Source of the DNA: Sorex araneus
Lineage: Eukaryota; Chordata; Mammalia; Eulipotyphla; Soricidae
Direction of reading: 5' to 3'
DNA: 64,000 nt
NCBI RefSeq assembly: GCF_027595985.1
Contig: NC_073311.1
Span: forward strand, 35,119,643 to 35,183,642
This document shows positions 9,605 to 20,420 of the stretch, piece by piece (the first letter of the stretch is position 1; the number at the start of each line of letters is the position of its first letter). Below the pieces are notes generated by a model. The model had not been told where the DNA came from and did not search any database. It saw only the letters and a list, made by a program, of their open reading frames with translations. Made by a program: the position numbers and the translations under genes.

Positions 9605-10142
9605 ACACTAGTCACACAGCAAGTGCTCCATACGCCCCTGTAACTGTTGATTTCTTGACTGGATCACATTTATTTAGGCCAAAGAAATGCCTACAGGCTC
9701 CTTTGGGGGCAGAAAGTGAATGATATAGTTGAAGGTCCGATCCTTCATTCATCATGGCCAAAGCGAGCTCTCCTTTCCATCCTGCTAGTCCAGTCTGAAG
9801 ACGCTACTTCTGGGCTTTCTCCAAACTCTAGAGCTGCCATGATGGAGGGGCAGCTGGGCCAGCTTGTCATCCAGCCTGTCATCCCGCAGGTTCGATCCAG
9901 GTCACTGTCTGGCTCCCTGGCTTTGAGGGCAACAATCCCATCTTCAGTAAGTCCCCTTTCAAATACTGATGAATCTTCTCTGTCCCCAGTGGTGCCATAA
10001 TAGGTAATGATTAGGGTGATGTTTTTTATGTGCCCAAGTTCATAAGGTAAATTACATCATGTGAGTGCTGTGGTGGTGAAGAGATTGTGAGGAAAGACTA
10101 GAATTGCCACATGTGCGTGTCTCTGAATAATAAGATTCTTTT
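9605..10142. other. Unannotated stretch
   Basis: Single-copy-looking sequence of about 540 bp. A 94-codon frame at 9716-10000 resembles no family I recognise. Confidence 0.4.
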
Positions 10143-10318
10143 GTTGTCTGGGGGAGAGTTGGGCCATACCCAAGTGTGCTAAAGGCTCTGTGCTCAGGGA
10201 TCACTCCTAGCGCAAGGCTCTGGGATCACTTGGGGGAACATATAGAGGTACTGGGTATCAAATCAGTATCATCCGTCTATAAGGCAAGTGCATTGGCCTC
10301 TATATAATTCTTCAGTCC
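10143..10318 (-). mobile_element. A-old SINE
   Basis: A degraded antisense copy: TTGGGCCATACCCAAGTGTG, CTCTGTGCTCAGGGATCACT and GGTACTGGGTATCAAATCAG. The CTCAGGGATCACTCCTAGCG / CTCTGGGATCACTTG segment looks internally duplicated. Confidence 0.7.
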
Positions 10319-10435
10319 CTGGGTTTGGTTTTGTGCCACATCTCTCGGAGCTCAGGGGACCACACAGTGCAAGAGATCGAACTTGGTCTCCTACATTCAA
10401 ATCAGATATTTAGCCCATGGAGTTCTCTCTAGCCC
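10319..10435 (-). mobile_element. A-old SINE, partial
   Basis: GCTCAGGGGACCACACAGTG, GATCGAACTTGGTCTCCTAC and GTTCTCTCTAGCCC make a 5' half in antisense, joined end to end with the preceding copy. Confidence 0.65.
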
Positions 10436-10439
10436 TGAA

Positions 10440-11394
10440 TAATGAGATTCTTATCTCCACTCTATGGCAACAACAAAGAAATTTATAGTGTTAATAACTT
10501 TACATCTTAAGCACAAATGCACTTTAGCACTCCCTTTCTCTCCCCACCTCTTTTCAAAGGAGTCAGACTCTAGAAAAGGCGACCAGAGGCCAAGAAGTCT
10601 CCCTCCCTCCACTAAGCTCACCAGCAACCTATCAAATAGAAGTTTTCCATAGCAAGAGAGTTCCATGTGCTTGTCAATAAATCAGCCAACTGCTTTCCAA
10701 AGGAGCCAAGGTGCTGTCTCCATAGAGAAATAAGTCACAGCACAGACAGATAGAATTCATCCAAGGTCACACAGACAGTGGAAAAGGCTAGAATACTCAT
10801 TCTTTTTTCCTCTGGCGCCTAACTGCAACTTTAAAAGAGCTGAGTACCATCTTCCAGTTTAATTGACGATTATAAACATGGATCACACGTCCATGTCTCT
10901 GCTGAGAGAAAGAAAATTTGGCTGAAATTCTAACTCAATTCCCTAAACACAAAAACTTTTTCAGTTGACTGTAGAAATATGCTCTAACTCGCCACTGAAT
11001 CAACAAACATCAATTTTTGTTGCAATGAAATAAATACGGGGAGGGCATGATGGTGATAGTGTGTTATAAAACATAAAGGGAAAGCTGTGATTAAGTGTTT
11101 ATGTGGCTCCGAGCTTAACAGTGAAGCATTTATACATCAGCCATGTGGCAGGGACAATATTTTGATGTCAAGGCAAGATCATGGTCATATTATCCAAAGA
11201 GACATTTTTAAAAACTAGATCATCTGTGCAGCAACCCAAAATACATACAAAGGAGTGTATCTCTAGTAATGTGCCATGCTTATGAGAGGAAAAACTCTCT
11301 TCAATTCATGCTAGCACATAGGTGCTTTCCACGTAAAATAAACAAGCATAGATGTGTGAAGGTTGCCCGCCCTTGCATAAAAGATGGAACCATA
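10440..11394. other. Unannotated stretch with a possible MIR trace
   Basis: Mostly AT-rich single-copy-looking sequence. Around 10712-10800, CATCCAAGGTCACACAGACA could be a weak antisense MIR. No open frame exceeds 71 codons. Confidence 0.35.
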
Positions 11395-11968
11395 AAACTC
11401 CATGACTATCTAAAACAATCCTAAGGGAAAAAAAAGAAAATGAGAGGTGCTGCATTCCCCAACTTTGAACTATACTACAAGGCTATGACCATCAAAACTG
11501 CATGTACTGGAACAAAGATAGACCTGCAGACCAATAAAACAGAATTCAAAGTTCTGAGTTAAATTTCCATATTTATGACCAGCTAATATATGGCAAAAGA
11601 GCTAAATATGTAAAGTGGAGCAAAGAAAATGTCTTTAACAAATGTTGTTGGGAAAACTGGGTAGCTACGTGTAAAATAAATGAAATTAAACTGTACCTCA
11701 CACTCTTCACAAAAATAAACGCAAAGTATATTAAAGATCTTGAAATTAGCACAGAATCCACAAAAAATCATCTGCAGGACTATCCAGACATTGACCGCAA
11801 AAGAATCTTCAATGAGATGACCACAGCGGCAAAGACCACAAAACCAAAAATAAACAAATGGGATTACATCAAATTAAAAAGTTTTTGCACAGTGAAAGAA
11901 ACTCAAGCCCTAATAAAAAGTCATCCTTCTGAACTCGAGAAAACACTTGTACTTAGTACTTCTGATAA

Positions 11969-12221
11969 GGACTAAAACGATAGCACAGCGTCTAGGGCAT
12001 TTGCCTTGCACGCAGCCAAGCCGGGTTCGATTCCTCCATCCCTCTCGGAGAGCCCAGCAAGGTACAGAGAGTATTCCGCCTGCACAGCAGAGCCAGGAAA
12101 GCTACCCGTGGTGTATTTGATATACCCAAAACAGTGACAACAAGTTTCACAATGGAAACATTACTGGTGCCCACTGGAGCAAATCGATGAACAATGGGAT
12201 GACAGTGCTGTGCTACAGTGC
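11969..12221 (+). mobile_element. Family B SINE with TSD, inside L1
   Basis: This copy shows the whole family B plan in sense. The head (AACGATAGCACAGCG, GCATTTGCCTTGCACGCAGC) matches family A. The body follows (GAGAGCCCAGCAAGGTACAG, GTATTTGATATACCCAAAAC). The tail ends GTGCTACAGTGC with no poly(A). TACTTCTGATAA flanks it at 11957-11968 and 12222-12233. The split L1 text rejoins cleanly. Confidence 0.95.
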
Positions 12222-12475
12222 TACTTCTGATAAAGGGTCAATATCTAAGATCTATAAAGAACTTACTAAACTTACCAATAAAAAATTCAATTACCCCATT
12301 CATAATGGGGTGAGAAGATGAACAGGCATCTCCCCCAAAGAAGGTATAACAGATGGAAAAATGGCATATTAAAAAGTGCTGATTACCACTCATAAGGAAA
12401 AATGCAAATCAAAACAACAATGAAATACCAATTTCACATCTGTGAGAATGGCACATATCAAAATATTTTTAACTA

Positions 12476-12628
12476 GGGGCTGGAGCAATAGCACAGAGGG
12501 TAGGGTTTTTGCCTTGCACACGACCGACCTGGGTTCAATTTTCAGCATCTCATATGGTAATTCTTGAGTGTAGAGCCAGGAGTAAGCCCTGTGCCTCGCC
12601 GGGTATGACCCAAAAAGAAAAAAAAAAT
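12476..12628 (+). mobile_element. Family A SINE, inside L1
   Basis: GGGGCTGGAGCAATAGCACA through GGTATGACCCAAAAAG plus an A-tail. The usual CCCCTGAGCACCGCCAGGAG segment after CATATGG is missing, so about 20 bp is deleted. The L1 continues on both sides. Confidence 0.9.
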
Positions 12629-12920
12629 AATTATCCAGTGTTGTTAGAGTTGTGATGAGAAAGGGACCTTCATTGCTATTTGGTTAGAATGTCATCTGGT
12701 TAAACCTCTTTGGAAAGCAATATGGAGATTTCTCAAGAAAATAAGACTAGAACTTCATATGATCCCTCAATCCCCTTTCTAGATATCTATCCCCAAAATA
12801 CATCCATTCAAAAGGATATAATGTGCACACCTATGCTCATTGCTTCCCTTGACAATAACCAAAATACAAACAACCCAAACGCCCAACTACAGATGAATGG
12901 ATAAAGAGATTGTAGTATAT

Positions 12921-13086
12921 AGGGTCAGAGCAATGGTACAGCAGGTCAGGCATTTATTTGCCTTCCAAGTGTCCAACCTGGGTTTGATCCCTGGCACCCC
13001 ATGTGGCTCGCCTAGTCTTCCAGAAGTGATCCCTGAACACAGAGTCAGGATTAAGGCCCTCATCACCATCCCAAAATAAAACAAAA
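12921..13086 (+). mobile_element. A-old SINE, inside L1
   Basis: AGGGTCAGAGCAATGGTACA, GGGTTTGATCCCTGGCACCC and GATCCCTGAACACAGAGTCA identify it. It interrupts the L1 between the TGGATAAAGAGA and ACAATGGGGTATTATACA landmarks. Confidence 0.82.
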
Positions 13087-13449
13087 GCTATGGTACCATG
13101 CACAATGGGGTATTATACAGCTCTAAAAATGACAGAATCATGTGATTAACAGCAACATGGATGGAACTAGAAGACACCATGCTGGGTGAAGTAGCCAGAA
13201 GGAAAGGGACAGATACAGATGTTTCTCACATGTGGGATTTAAAGATAGACAGCAAGGTAGCAACAAAGAACCAAAGGCAACATAACAGGAGAACTGATCT
13301 AAACAATTGAGTTAGGAAGAGGGAGTGACAGGGAGGATTTGGGGGCCTTAGGAGAAGGAGACTTGTACACTGGTGGTGAGTGTGGTGTTGGAATTATGTC
13401 CATGAGAAACCATTATTAAAAGTATTGTAAACCAAAATAATTTAATTTA

Positions 13450-13639
13450 GGGTTTGATTCCTCCATCCCTCTTGGAGAGCCCGGCAAGCTACCGAGAGTA
13501 TCTTGCCCCCACAGCAGAGCCTGGCAAGCTACCCGTAGTGTATTCGATATGCCAAAAAACAGTAACAAGTCTCACAATGGAGACATTACTGGTGCCTGCT
13601 CAAGCAAACCGATGAACAACAGGAAGACAGTGCTACAGC
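13450..13639 (+). mobile_element. Family B SINE, head truncated
   Basis: Starts at the B box (GGGTTTGATTCCTCCATCCC) and runs through the standard body to GACAGTGCTACAGC. The first roughly 65 bp are missing. It sits right after the 3' end of the ancient L1. Confidence 0.88.
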
Positions 13640-13649
13640 GCTACAGTTT

Positions 13650-14846
13650 TATTTTATTTATTTTAAAATTTATTTACTTTTTTTTAATTAGTGAGTCACA
13701 GTGAGGGTACAGTTACAGATTTACACATTTTCGTGCTTGTGTTTCCCTCATACAATGTTCAAGAGCCCATCCCTCCACCAGTGTCCATTCTCCACCACCA
13801 ATGAACCCAGTATCCCTCCCACCCTCCAATCTCATCCCTCCCACCCCACCCCACCTCTGTGGCAGGGTATTCTCTTTTGTTCTCTCTCTCCTTTTGGGTG
13901 TTGTGGTTTGCAATAGGGGTATTGAGTGGCCATCGTGTTCAGTCTCTAGTCTACTTTCAGCACACTTCTCCCTTCCCGAGTGGGATCTCCAATCACATTT
14001 AACTTGGTGTTCCCTTCTCTATCTGGGATGCCTTTCCCACAGCATGTGAGGCCAGCTTCCAAGCCATGGAGCCAACCTTCTGGTATTATATACAACTATT
14101 CTTAGGTGTTAGTCTCCTACTCTGTTATTTTATATTCCACAGATGAGTGCAATCTTTCTATGTCTGTCCCTCTCTTTCTGATTCATTTTATTTAGCATGA
14201 TACTTTCCATGTTGATCCACTTATATGCAAAGTTCATGACTTCATCTTTCCTAACAGCTGCATAGTATTCCATTGTGTAGATGTACCAAAGTTTCTTTAA
14301 CCAGTCATCTGTTTTTGGGCACTCGGGTTGTTTCCAGATTCTGGCTATTGTGAACAGTGCTGCGATGAACATATAAGTGCAGATGTCATTTCAACTATAC
14401 TTTTTTGCTTCTCCGGGATATATTCCCAGAAGTGGTATTGCTGGGTCAAATGGAAGCTCAATTTCTAATTTTTTGAGAAACATCCATACTGTTTTCCAAA
14501 AGGGCTGAACCAGTCGGCATTCCCACCAACAGTGTAGAAGGGTCCCTTTCTCCCCACATCCTCTCCAACAGCGGTTGCTTTTGTTCTTTTGGATGTGTGC
14601 CATTCTCTTTGGTGTGAGGTGGTGTCTCATGGTTGTTTTATCTGCATTTCCCTGATGATTAGTGATGCAGAGCATTTTTTCATGTGCCTTTTGGCTGACC
14701 ATTCATATCTCTTCCTTCGAAAAGTTTCTGTTCATTTCTTTGCCCCATTTTCTGATCGGGTTGGATGTTTTCTTCTTGTAGAGTTCAACCAGTGCTTTAT
14801 ATACCCTTGATATCAGCCCCTTATTGGATGAGTATTGGGTGAATAT
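13650..14846 (-). mobile_element. L1, 5'-truncated, about 1.2 kb, younger class
   Basis: From right to left: ORF2 C-terminal coding, its stop, about 480 bp of 3' UTR and the poly(A) (poly(T) at 13670s). A 10 bp duplication with one mismatch, GCTACAGTTT at 13640-13649 and GCTATAGTTT at 14847-14856, fits the target site. The 5' end falls within ORF2. Confidence 0.9.
14130..14846 (-). pseudogene. L1 ORF2 C-terminal remnant, broken
   Basis: The minus strand codes the ORF2 C-terminal region, with the family motifs [46 protein letters not shown] and YIYTMEYYAAVRKDE, ending CGI at a stop at 14130. In-frame stops lie at 14703-14705 (probably CGA to TGA) and 14391-14393. A small insertion followed by a one-base loss puts about 20 residues between them in the wrong frame. 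It is dead as a gene. The reverse transcriptase and endonuclease domains are absent. Confidence 0.9.
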
Positions 14847-14900
14847 GCTATAGTTTCTTTTAAATAAGAGATGGAGGGGAACCCGCTGAACATTTGTGAT

Positions 14901-15095
14901 AGTTACATGAGTGCATAAACAGTTGTAGTATTGTATTCTTTGCATGAACATGATGGTGAAAGGGACTAATGTGAAGCATTAATATTTATTCTACATTCGT
15001 GAAGTTATATGAGTGCATAAACAACTGTAATATTGTAATCCCTGCACAAACATGATGGAGGAAGGGACTGATGTGATGCATTAATATTTATTCTA
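14901..15095. repeat. 102 bp imperfect tandem duplication
   Basis: Two copies start at 14901 and 15003, each with ATGAGTGCATAAACA and GCATTAATATTTATTCTA. I count about 13 mismatches in 93 aligned bases, roughly 86% identity, so the duplication is old. It is not part of any repeat I recognise. Confidence 0.93.
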
Positions 15096-15185
15096 AATGA
15101 AAATTTTCTGCTGATGATAAATCCTGAATGATCTAAAAATGCTAGAAAGGTCCACTACCTCCCTCCCCTATCAATAACCAAAGGT

Positions 15186-15340
15186 CTCGGACAGAAGAGA
15201 TAGTAAGGCACTTGCCTCTCATGTGGCCAAAACACATTCAGTCCCCAGTGTATAGTCCTCTAAGCACTTCCAGGGCTCACTCCTGAGCACAAAGCCAGCA
15301 ATAACCCCTAAGCACAGCCAGGAGCTCCCCAAACTAGTTT
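15186..15340 (+). mobile_element. A-old SINE
   Basis: TCGGACAGAAGAGATAGTAA, CTCATGTGGCCAAAACACAT and ACTCCTGAGCACAAAGCCAG are in SINE order, ending in the AGCCAGGAGCTCCCCAAA region. Confidence 0.75.
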
Positions 15341-15515
15341 TAATCATTGGAGGTCTTGCTGAAAGAATCAAAGTCATAGCCTCTGGGTAGCATGAAGCAC
15401 AAGAAAACCAGGGTTTATTAGTCCTGGGTACAAGCAGCTCAGAAAGTCTTCAGGTTTTCTCTTAAAAATTCACCAGACTCAAGGAGTTCTTGAACCCACA
15501 AGTTTTGGCTTTTGT

Positions 15516-15705
15516 TTCTGTTTTGTTTTATTTTGTTGCAGGGGCAAGCGGGTGTTGGACCACACCAGGAGGTGCTTAGAGGTTCTGTTTTCAAGAGTGA
15601 CTCCTGGCAGTGTTCCGGGAAACATATATGGTGTTTCCAGAAAGCATAGAGGGTGAGTGGGATGCAAGGTAAGTCTCTTAACCCCTGTACTGTGTCTCTG
15701 GCCCC
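15516..15705 (-). mobile_element. A-old SINE, diverged
   Basis: T-rich start, GGACCACACCAGGAGGTGCT, GAGTGACTCCTGGCAGTGTT and a head ending TGTCTCTGGCCCC. The middle is poorly conserved. Confidence 0.68.
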
Positions 15706-16299
15706 AGAACCCATAAATTTAAAGTGACTCTCTTTATAATTTACCATACTTACATGCAATATTTCATATGCTGAGTTTATTACGCAGATACAATTCATGT
15801 TTGTCTTATCAATGAAACATTAACAGGGCAGGTCCCTGTTTGCTAACAGCCCATCCATTGATTCAAGAGTTACCTATGGAGCCTTTCTTCAGAACAAGAC
15901 TGCTTCTAGGGCCACAGGTGAGAGCAGAGGACAAAATCAAGATGCTCTGACATAGTTTACATCCAAAGAGGAGGAAATCGACCATGAACAAATATGCTGG
16001 TTTTAGCTTTTTCTTTTTTTTTCCATCTAGTATGTTCATGAAGGAATGTTTTAAGTCACAAATTCAAATATTTTAAGTGCTATTTATAGAACACACATTT
16101 TTAAAAATTTCCTTTTAAGTCCGATTTGTGCAGGGATATCTTAATTCAGCACCTTAGACTGCTCTACCATACAGCCACTGTTAAGTGATTTTTTGTTGTT
16201 GTTGCGTCTATAAAGATTTTTATTGTAACCTTTCATTTATTCATGCAGATATTTAAACATTATCTGTAATACAGTATTTTCCATCATAAGAAAATACAA
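15706..16299. other. Unannotated stretch
   Basis: AT-rich, about 590 bp, with no repeat signature or meaningful open frame. A GTTGTTGTTG run lies at about 16194-16204. Confidence 0.4.
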
Positions 16300-16474
16300 T
16301 TTTTTTTTTTGCTTTTTGGGTCACACCCAGCGATGCTCAGGGGTTACTCCTGGCTTTGCACTCAGAAATTACTCCTGGTGGTGCTTGGGGGACCATATGG
16401 GATGCCGGGGATCAAACCCAGGTCGGTCGCGTGCAAGGCAAATGCCCTACCGGCTGTGCTATCGCTCAGGCCCC
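16300..16474 (-). mobile_element. Family A SINE
   Basis: A complete antisense copy: T11, GCTTTTTGGGTCACACCCAG, GACCATATGGGATGCCGGGG and the head CTGTGCTATCGCTCAGGCCC. Short flanking AAAATAC matches (about 16291 and 16479) may be a partial TSD. Confidence 0.93.
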
Positions 16475-16570
16475 AAAAATACACTATTATTAACACAAAG
16501 CCAACATTACATTTTTAATATAAAACACAGACTAATACTTTTATAGACCTATTCAAATTTTCCCCTTAAT

Positions 16571-16905
16571 ACTTTTTTCCTTTTTTAAATTTCTTTTTAT
16601 TTTAATGAATCTTTAATGTAAGATACAGTTACAGACTTACAAACTTGCATGATTACATCTCAGGCATACAATGTTCAAGTAGCCATCTCTTAACCCGTGC
16701 CCACCCATTCTACATCACCAATGTTTCCAGGATCTCTCCGACCACCCCATTCCTTCCCCACCCCCTGTCTTTGTGGCAGACACATTCCCTCTTATTCTCT
16801 TTCTCCTTCTGAGTGTTATGGTTTGCAATACATTTACTAAGCAATCATCATGTTTGATCCATAGTCTACTTTCAGCCTGTATCTATCATCCTGTTCGGGA
16901 TGGTT
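16571..16905 (-). mobile_element. L1 3' end, older class
   Basis: Antisense. AATGTAAGATACAGTTACAG, CATACAATGTTCAAGTAGCC and CCACCAATG-like text precede the GTTATGGTTTGCAATACATT and CATAGTCTACTTTCAGCCTG blocks, which the L1 at 13650-14846 also carries. More diverged than that copy. Confidence 0.8.
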
Positions 16906-17069
16906 TTAGCTTTTTCAAGTACGTTAAGTTTAGATAATAATATGGACTCTACACAGAGTAAAGGATTTGCAAGAGTGGTCAGATAGAGTCTCTGAGAACT
17001 GGAGCTTGAGAAAATAGAATATTGGGTACGCAAAGGAAATAAAAGGAGTTTAAGGAGAGACATGTCCCA

Positions 17070-17136
17070 TGTTGATCTCAGCATTATCCAGAGGAGTCAA
17101 GACATGGAAACAACCCATATTTCATACAAATGGATA
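17070..17136 (+). mobile_element. Ancient L1 ORF2 scrap
   Basis: CAGCATTATCCAGAGGAGTC, AAGACATGGAAACAACCCAT and AAATGGATAAGGAAG match the L1 segment coding the region just upstream of the YTMEYYAA motif. It runs straight into the microsatellite and does not resume after it. Confidence 0.55.
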
Positions 17137-17305
<169 letters not shown>

Positions 17306-17689
17306 GAGGAAATTAAGAATTGGGACACTTTTTCCATTCTGGGGGTCTCCTGCATCTCAGCCTGAGATGTGTAACTCCTTTCTTTCACTTTATGGTTCTC
17401 TCTCCCTTGTTATGTTTCCCTAAATAAAACTAGTTTATTTTGGAGGGGGAAAATGTGGGGCCCAAGGATGTGACTTAGTGTAGGGGGTCCACTTGGCATG
17501 ACAAGGGTCTGACTGTAATCTTCAGCACTGCTAGGTATGACCCCAGCCCCATCACTGCAGCTACAACAAAGTGTGCACACATGTAACCAAACAGGTAGTC
17601 CCAATACTTCCGCCACAACAAATAAGAACTTAAAATGAATCTTGTGAAAGTCATGGTATAAAAACACAATAGAAAAATACTTATCCATG

Positions 17690-18075
17690 GAGAGGAGCAT
17701 TTGAAACAGCTTGGATAGCTGGACACATTAAGTTGAAATGATCAAAGAAAGACAAGTTGTTTCTGATATCACTTACATCACTTGTGCATGTTATCTAAAC
17801 AAATCAAAGCAGCACATAAGAGAGAAAGACTGGAATGGTAGTTACCAAAGGGTAGAGGAATAGAACATATAGAACATGGAGGGAACAAGATTGATGGTGT
17901 TTAAGGATACAAACTTGTAATAAATTCTAAAATAGTCACAGAAATTTAACATAGAGTATATGAAATGTAGATGATATTATGGCATGATAAATATTTAATG
18001 TGATAACTGTCCAATGGCAACCATATTACAATAGGTAAGTGTATCAAGGTAACATGCTCTATACTGAAAATTTAG
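17690..18075 (+). mobile_element. Ancient L1M-type 3' UTR
   Basis: ACTGGAATGGTAGTTACCAA, GGATACAAACTTGTAATAAA and GGTAAGTGTATCAAGGTAAC follow the order of the L1M 3' UTR, where the gggtacaaactt and tatcaaatcatcaa-like blocks sit. Strongly diverged and with no coding part. Confidence 0.55.
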
Positions 18076-18096
18076 ATGATGCTACAGCAAAAGTCT

Positions 18097-18270
18097 TTAT
18101 TTTCTTTTTGGTTCTTGGGCCACACACAGCTGTGTTTGGGGGCTCTGTTTAGCTCTGCGCTCAGGAGTCACTCCCAGAGCTGCTCAGAAAATCATGCTAG
18201 GGGTTAACCCAACTTAAGACCTCAATCAAATGAGGCAAGCCTTCTACCACTGAGCCATATACCCAGCCTG
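18097..18270 (-). mobile_element. A-old SINE
   Basis: TTTTTGGTTCTTGGGCCACA, CTCTGCGCTCAGGAGTCACT and the end ACCACTGAGCCATATACCCA. The head differs from family A (it ends ..CACTGAGCC), as in the copy at 21365. Confidence 0.7.
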
Positions 18271-18397
18271 CATATCAAATTTATCCAATGCAAAAATAAA
18301 AACAAAGCCTATATGTTGGGAATTTCTGGGGGAGGGACATTCCAGATAGCTGGAAGAGCAGGCAGAAGACCCTGTGGTGTCAGTGAAAGGAAGATGA

Positions 18398-18577
18398 AGG
18401 GTTGGAGTAATAATATGGATAGGGGGGAGTTTGTTTGCCTTGTATATGGCCAATCCAGTTTAATCCGAAGCATCCCGTATGGTCCCCTGAGCACTGCCAG
18501 GAGTAATTCCTGAGTGCAGAGCCAGGAGTAACCCCTGAGCATCTCTGGATGTGACCCTAAAAGCCAATTTTTTTAAA
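18398..18577 (+). mobile_element. Family A SINE, diverged, with TSD
   Basis: GGGTTGGAGTAATAATATGG, GCATCCCGTATGGTCCCCTG and GCCAGGAGTAATTCCTGAGT to TGTGACCCTAAAAGCC. Flanks TGAAAGGAAGATGA (18384-18397) and TGAAAGGAAAATGA (18578-18591) match at 13 of 14 bases. Confidence 0.88.
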
Positions 18578-18593
18578 TGAAAGGAAAATGAGG

Positions 18594-19256
18594 CCAAGGG
18601 TATAGATTGGGACCATGACATATGCGTGGCTTATAGTAAATACTTAGTAACACTTGCTGAGTAAATGACCAGGCACTTAGCTCTTAGGGAAGGGGATTCT
18701 GTTTTTTGCTGCCTCCTATAAGAGAGTAGGTAACTGAGAGAGAGGGGGGGGGGCGGGGGGAAACTTAAAACTTCTAGAAAACCAAAACAGGTAAATGAGA
18801 TTGCAGAAGTCACAGAATGTGTACATGACACATTAAAGGCAGCCTAGAATCCTCAAATTGCTGCGAAAGAATGTTGGAGACTGACTGCTAAATGCATGCT
18901 GACATCATAAGTTTCAGTCTCCCAGAAATAAATTGAGCGTTGAATCACACAGGAGGATTTTATAGGTGGGATGGGCAGGGAAGGGAGTGCATTGCAGGAA
19001 AATCAGTCTTATCACTCCATTCCATTGGAATGAAGACTTTTATCTCAAGGCATTTTCTAAATCCATTTCATGCGCATCACCCAAAGGAGTGATCACAGAC
19101 ATTGGGGCATAAAAGCTGTCATCAGAATTTCTTCACTTTAAGCTCAAGTTGCTCCCTTGGAATTCACAGCTTCCACTTTAAATTGGGAATTATTCTATTC
19201 ATAGTGAAATTGATGAGAATTGTGGATATTTCTATATTCTCTCTCTCTGTCTCTTT

Positions 19257-19287
<31 letters not shown>

Positions 19288-19819
19288 AAGTTCACAAGCC
19301 TGATATTCTTGTTCTGGTGGCTTAGTTCCTTTTTTAGCACTTTGCTAATTAAACCCCTTTGGAAGTTGTCCAGGATAATCCAACCTCATATTATAAGGCT
19401 GGTAATATCTGAGTCATACGGCCACCACCCAGCCAATGGGCCTCAGCCAGAGACCAGGTATCTTTACTCCACCCTATGTCTCAGTACCTCCACCCCTAGT
19501 CTAATCAATGATGTTCTATCAATTCTACTTCTCAAACAACTAAATTCTTTCTACTCCTCCCTCTCTGCCACCACTTCATTTAGCCCCTTATTATCACTTT
19601 CCTATATCTCTCACTTTAAGTTCCATTCTTTGTCAACATTCATTCTTCCCCACTCCCTGAAAACTCTGAATGATAGTATAGTCACCATCATACCAACACA
19701 CAGAAACCCTCTTCACAATTTTCACACTTTTCCATCTTTATCTCCTTCCATGATCAAGTTCAAAAAAATTGAGCTGTTGGCAATTTCCCCACAGAGCCTG
19801 ATGTTTGAGACAATCCTCA
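18594..19819. other. Unannotated stretch
   Basis: About 1.2 kb. There is a G-run at 18744-18762 and a short TCTCTG run near 19240-19287. Much of the right half is pyrimidine-rich, which keeps a 310-codon plus-strand frame open (19102-20034). That frame has no recognisable domain and ends in a GT repeat. Confidence 0.4.
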
Positions 19820-19925
19820 TGACTTCATGTCTCTGTGCTTGCATTTCAATCTGCTTAGAATGCTCTTACATCGAGACTTCGCACACATGTAACGTGTTCT
19901 ATAAAGCTTTCTCTGAGCACCATTT
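19820..19925 (+). repeat. Possible L2 fragment
   Basis: TGTCTCTGTGCTTGCATTTC, AATCTGCTTAGAATGCTCTT and CTTTCTCTGAGCACC resemble the L2 segment with the ctgcctggaatgctctt and cttccctgacca blocks. Short and diverged. Confidence 0.4.
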
Positions 19926-19929
19926 TGTG

Positions 19930-19996
19930 ATTCAGGGTTCTCCAGAGAAACAGAATCAATGGGATGTGTGGAAGTGCTGGGTGTTTGTGTGTGTAT

Positions 19997-20071
<75 letters not shown>

Positions 20072-20420
20072 TGAAAGAGAGAGAGATGTTAATTTCAAGG
20101 AATTTTTCCATGCAATTATGGATGTTGGCAAATACAGAATCAGTAGGATGAGTTAGCAGTCTGGAGATACAAACAAGTATAGATGCTAGAGTTCAAGTTC
20201 AAAGGCCAACAAACAAAAGACTTGGGGAAAGGTGATATATCGCAGTTGAAGTCTAAAGGTTGTCTGCAAGAAAATTCCTTCTTGTTCTAGTCAGGCCTTC
20301 AGCTGATTGCATGAGGCTCACCCACTTTAAGGACAATAAAGGGGGAATCTGTTTACTCATTGATTTGAGGACTGAGGATGCAGTTCACACCCTGTATGGA
20401 TGAGACATAGGCCTCACTAC
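19930..20420 (+). mobile_element. Ancient L1M-type 3' UTR segment with GT/GA repeats
   Basis: GGGTTCTCCAGAGAAACAGA, a GT run at 19979-20032, a GA run at 20033-20087, and then AGGCCTTCAGCTGATTGCAT and GAGGCTCACCCACTTTAAGG. This matches a common mammalian repeat that I believe is an L1M-type 3' UTR. The family assignment is from memory and uncertain. The GT/GA tract lies where the repeat is normally rich in such dinucleotides. Confidence 0.5.

Larger units (their letters stand above)
11395..13440 (+). mobile_element. Ancient L1, ORF2 3' part plus 3' UTR, split by SINEs
   Basis: Eutherian L1 ORF2 landmarks occur in order: CTATACTACAAGGCTATGAC, AATAAACAAATGGGATTACA, ATGCAAATCAAAACAACAAT, a diverged match to the ACTGTTGG/TGGAAA region near 12700, CCCAACTACAGATGAATGGA, and GAACTAGAAGACACCATGCT. 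The 3' end is AAACCATTATTAAAAGTATT. The reading frame is broken throughout. Insertions occur at 11969-12221 (B), 12476-12628 (A) and 12921-13086 (A-old), so it predates all three. Confidence 0.88.

Noticed and set aside
17330-17440. Possible LTR poly(A) region (CTAAATAAAACTAGTTTATT)
   Set aside because: An AATAAA and pyrimidine-rich context alone are not enough; no LTR ends or second copy were found.
19102-20034. 310-codon plus-strand open frame
   Set aside because: Composition is Ser/Leu-rich from pyrimidine-rich DNA. It has no domain, crosses an L2-like and an L1M-like fragment, and ends in a GT repeat. It is not a credible gene.
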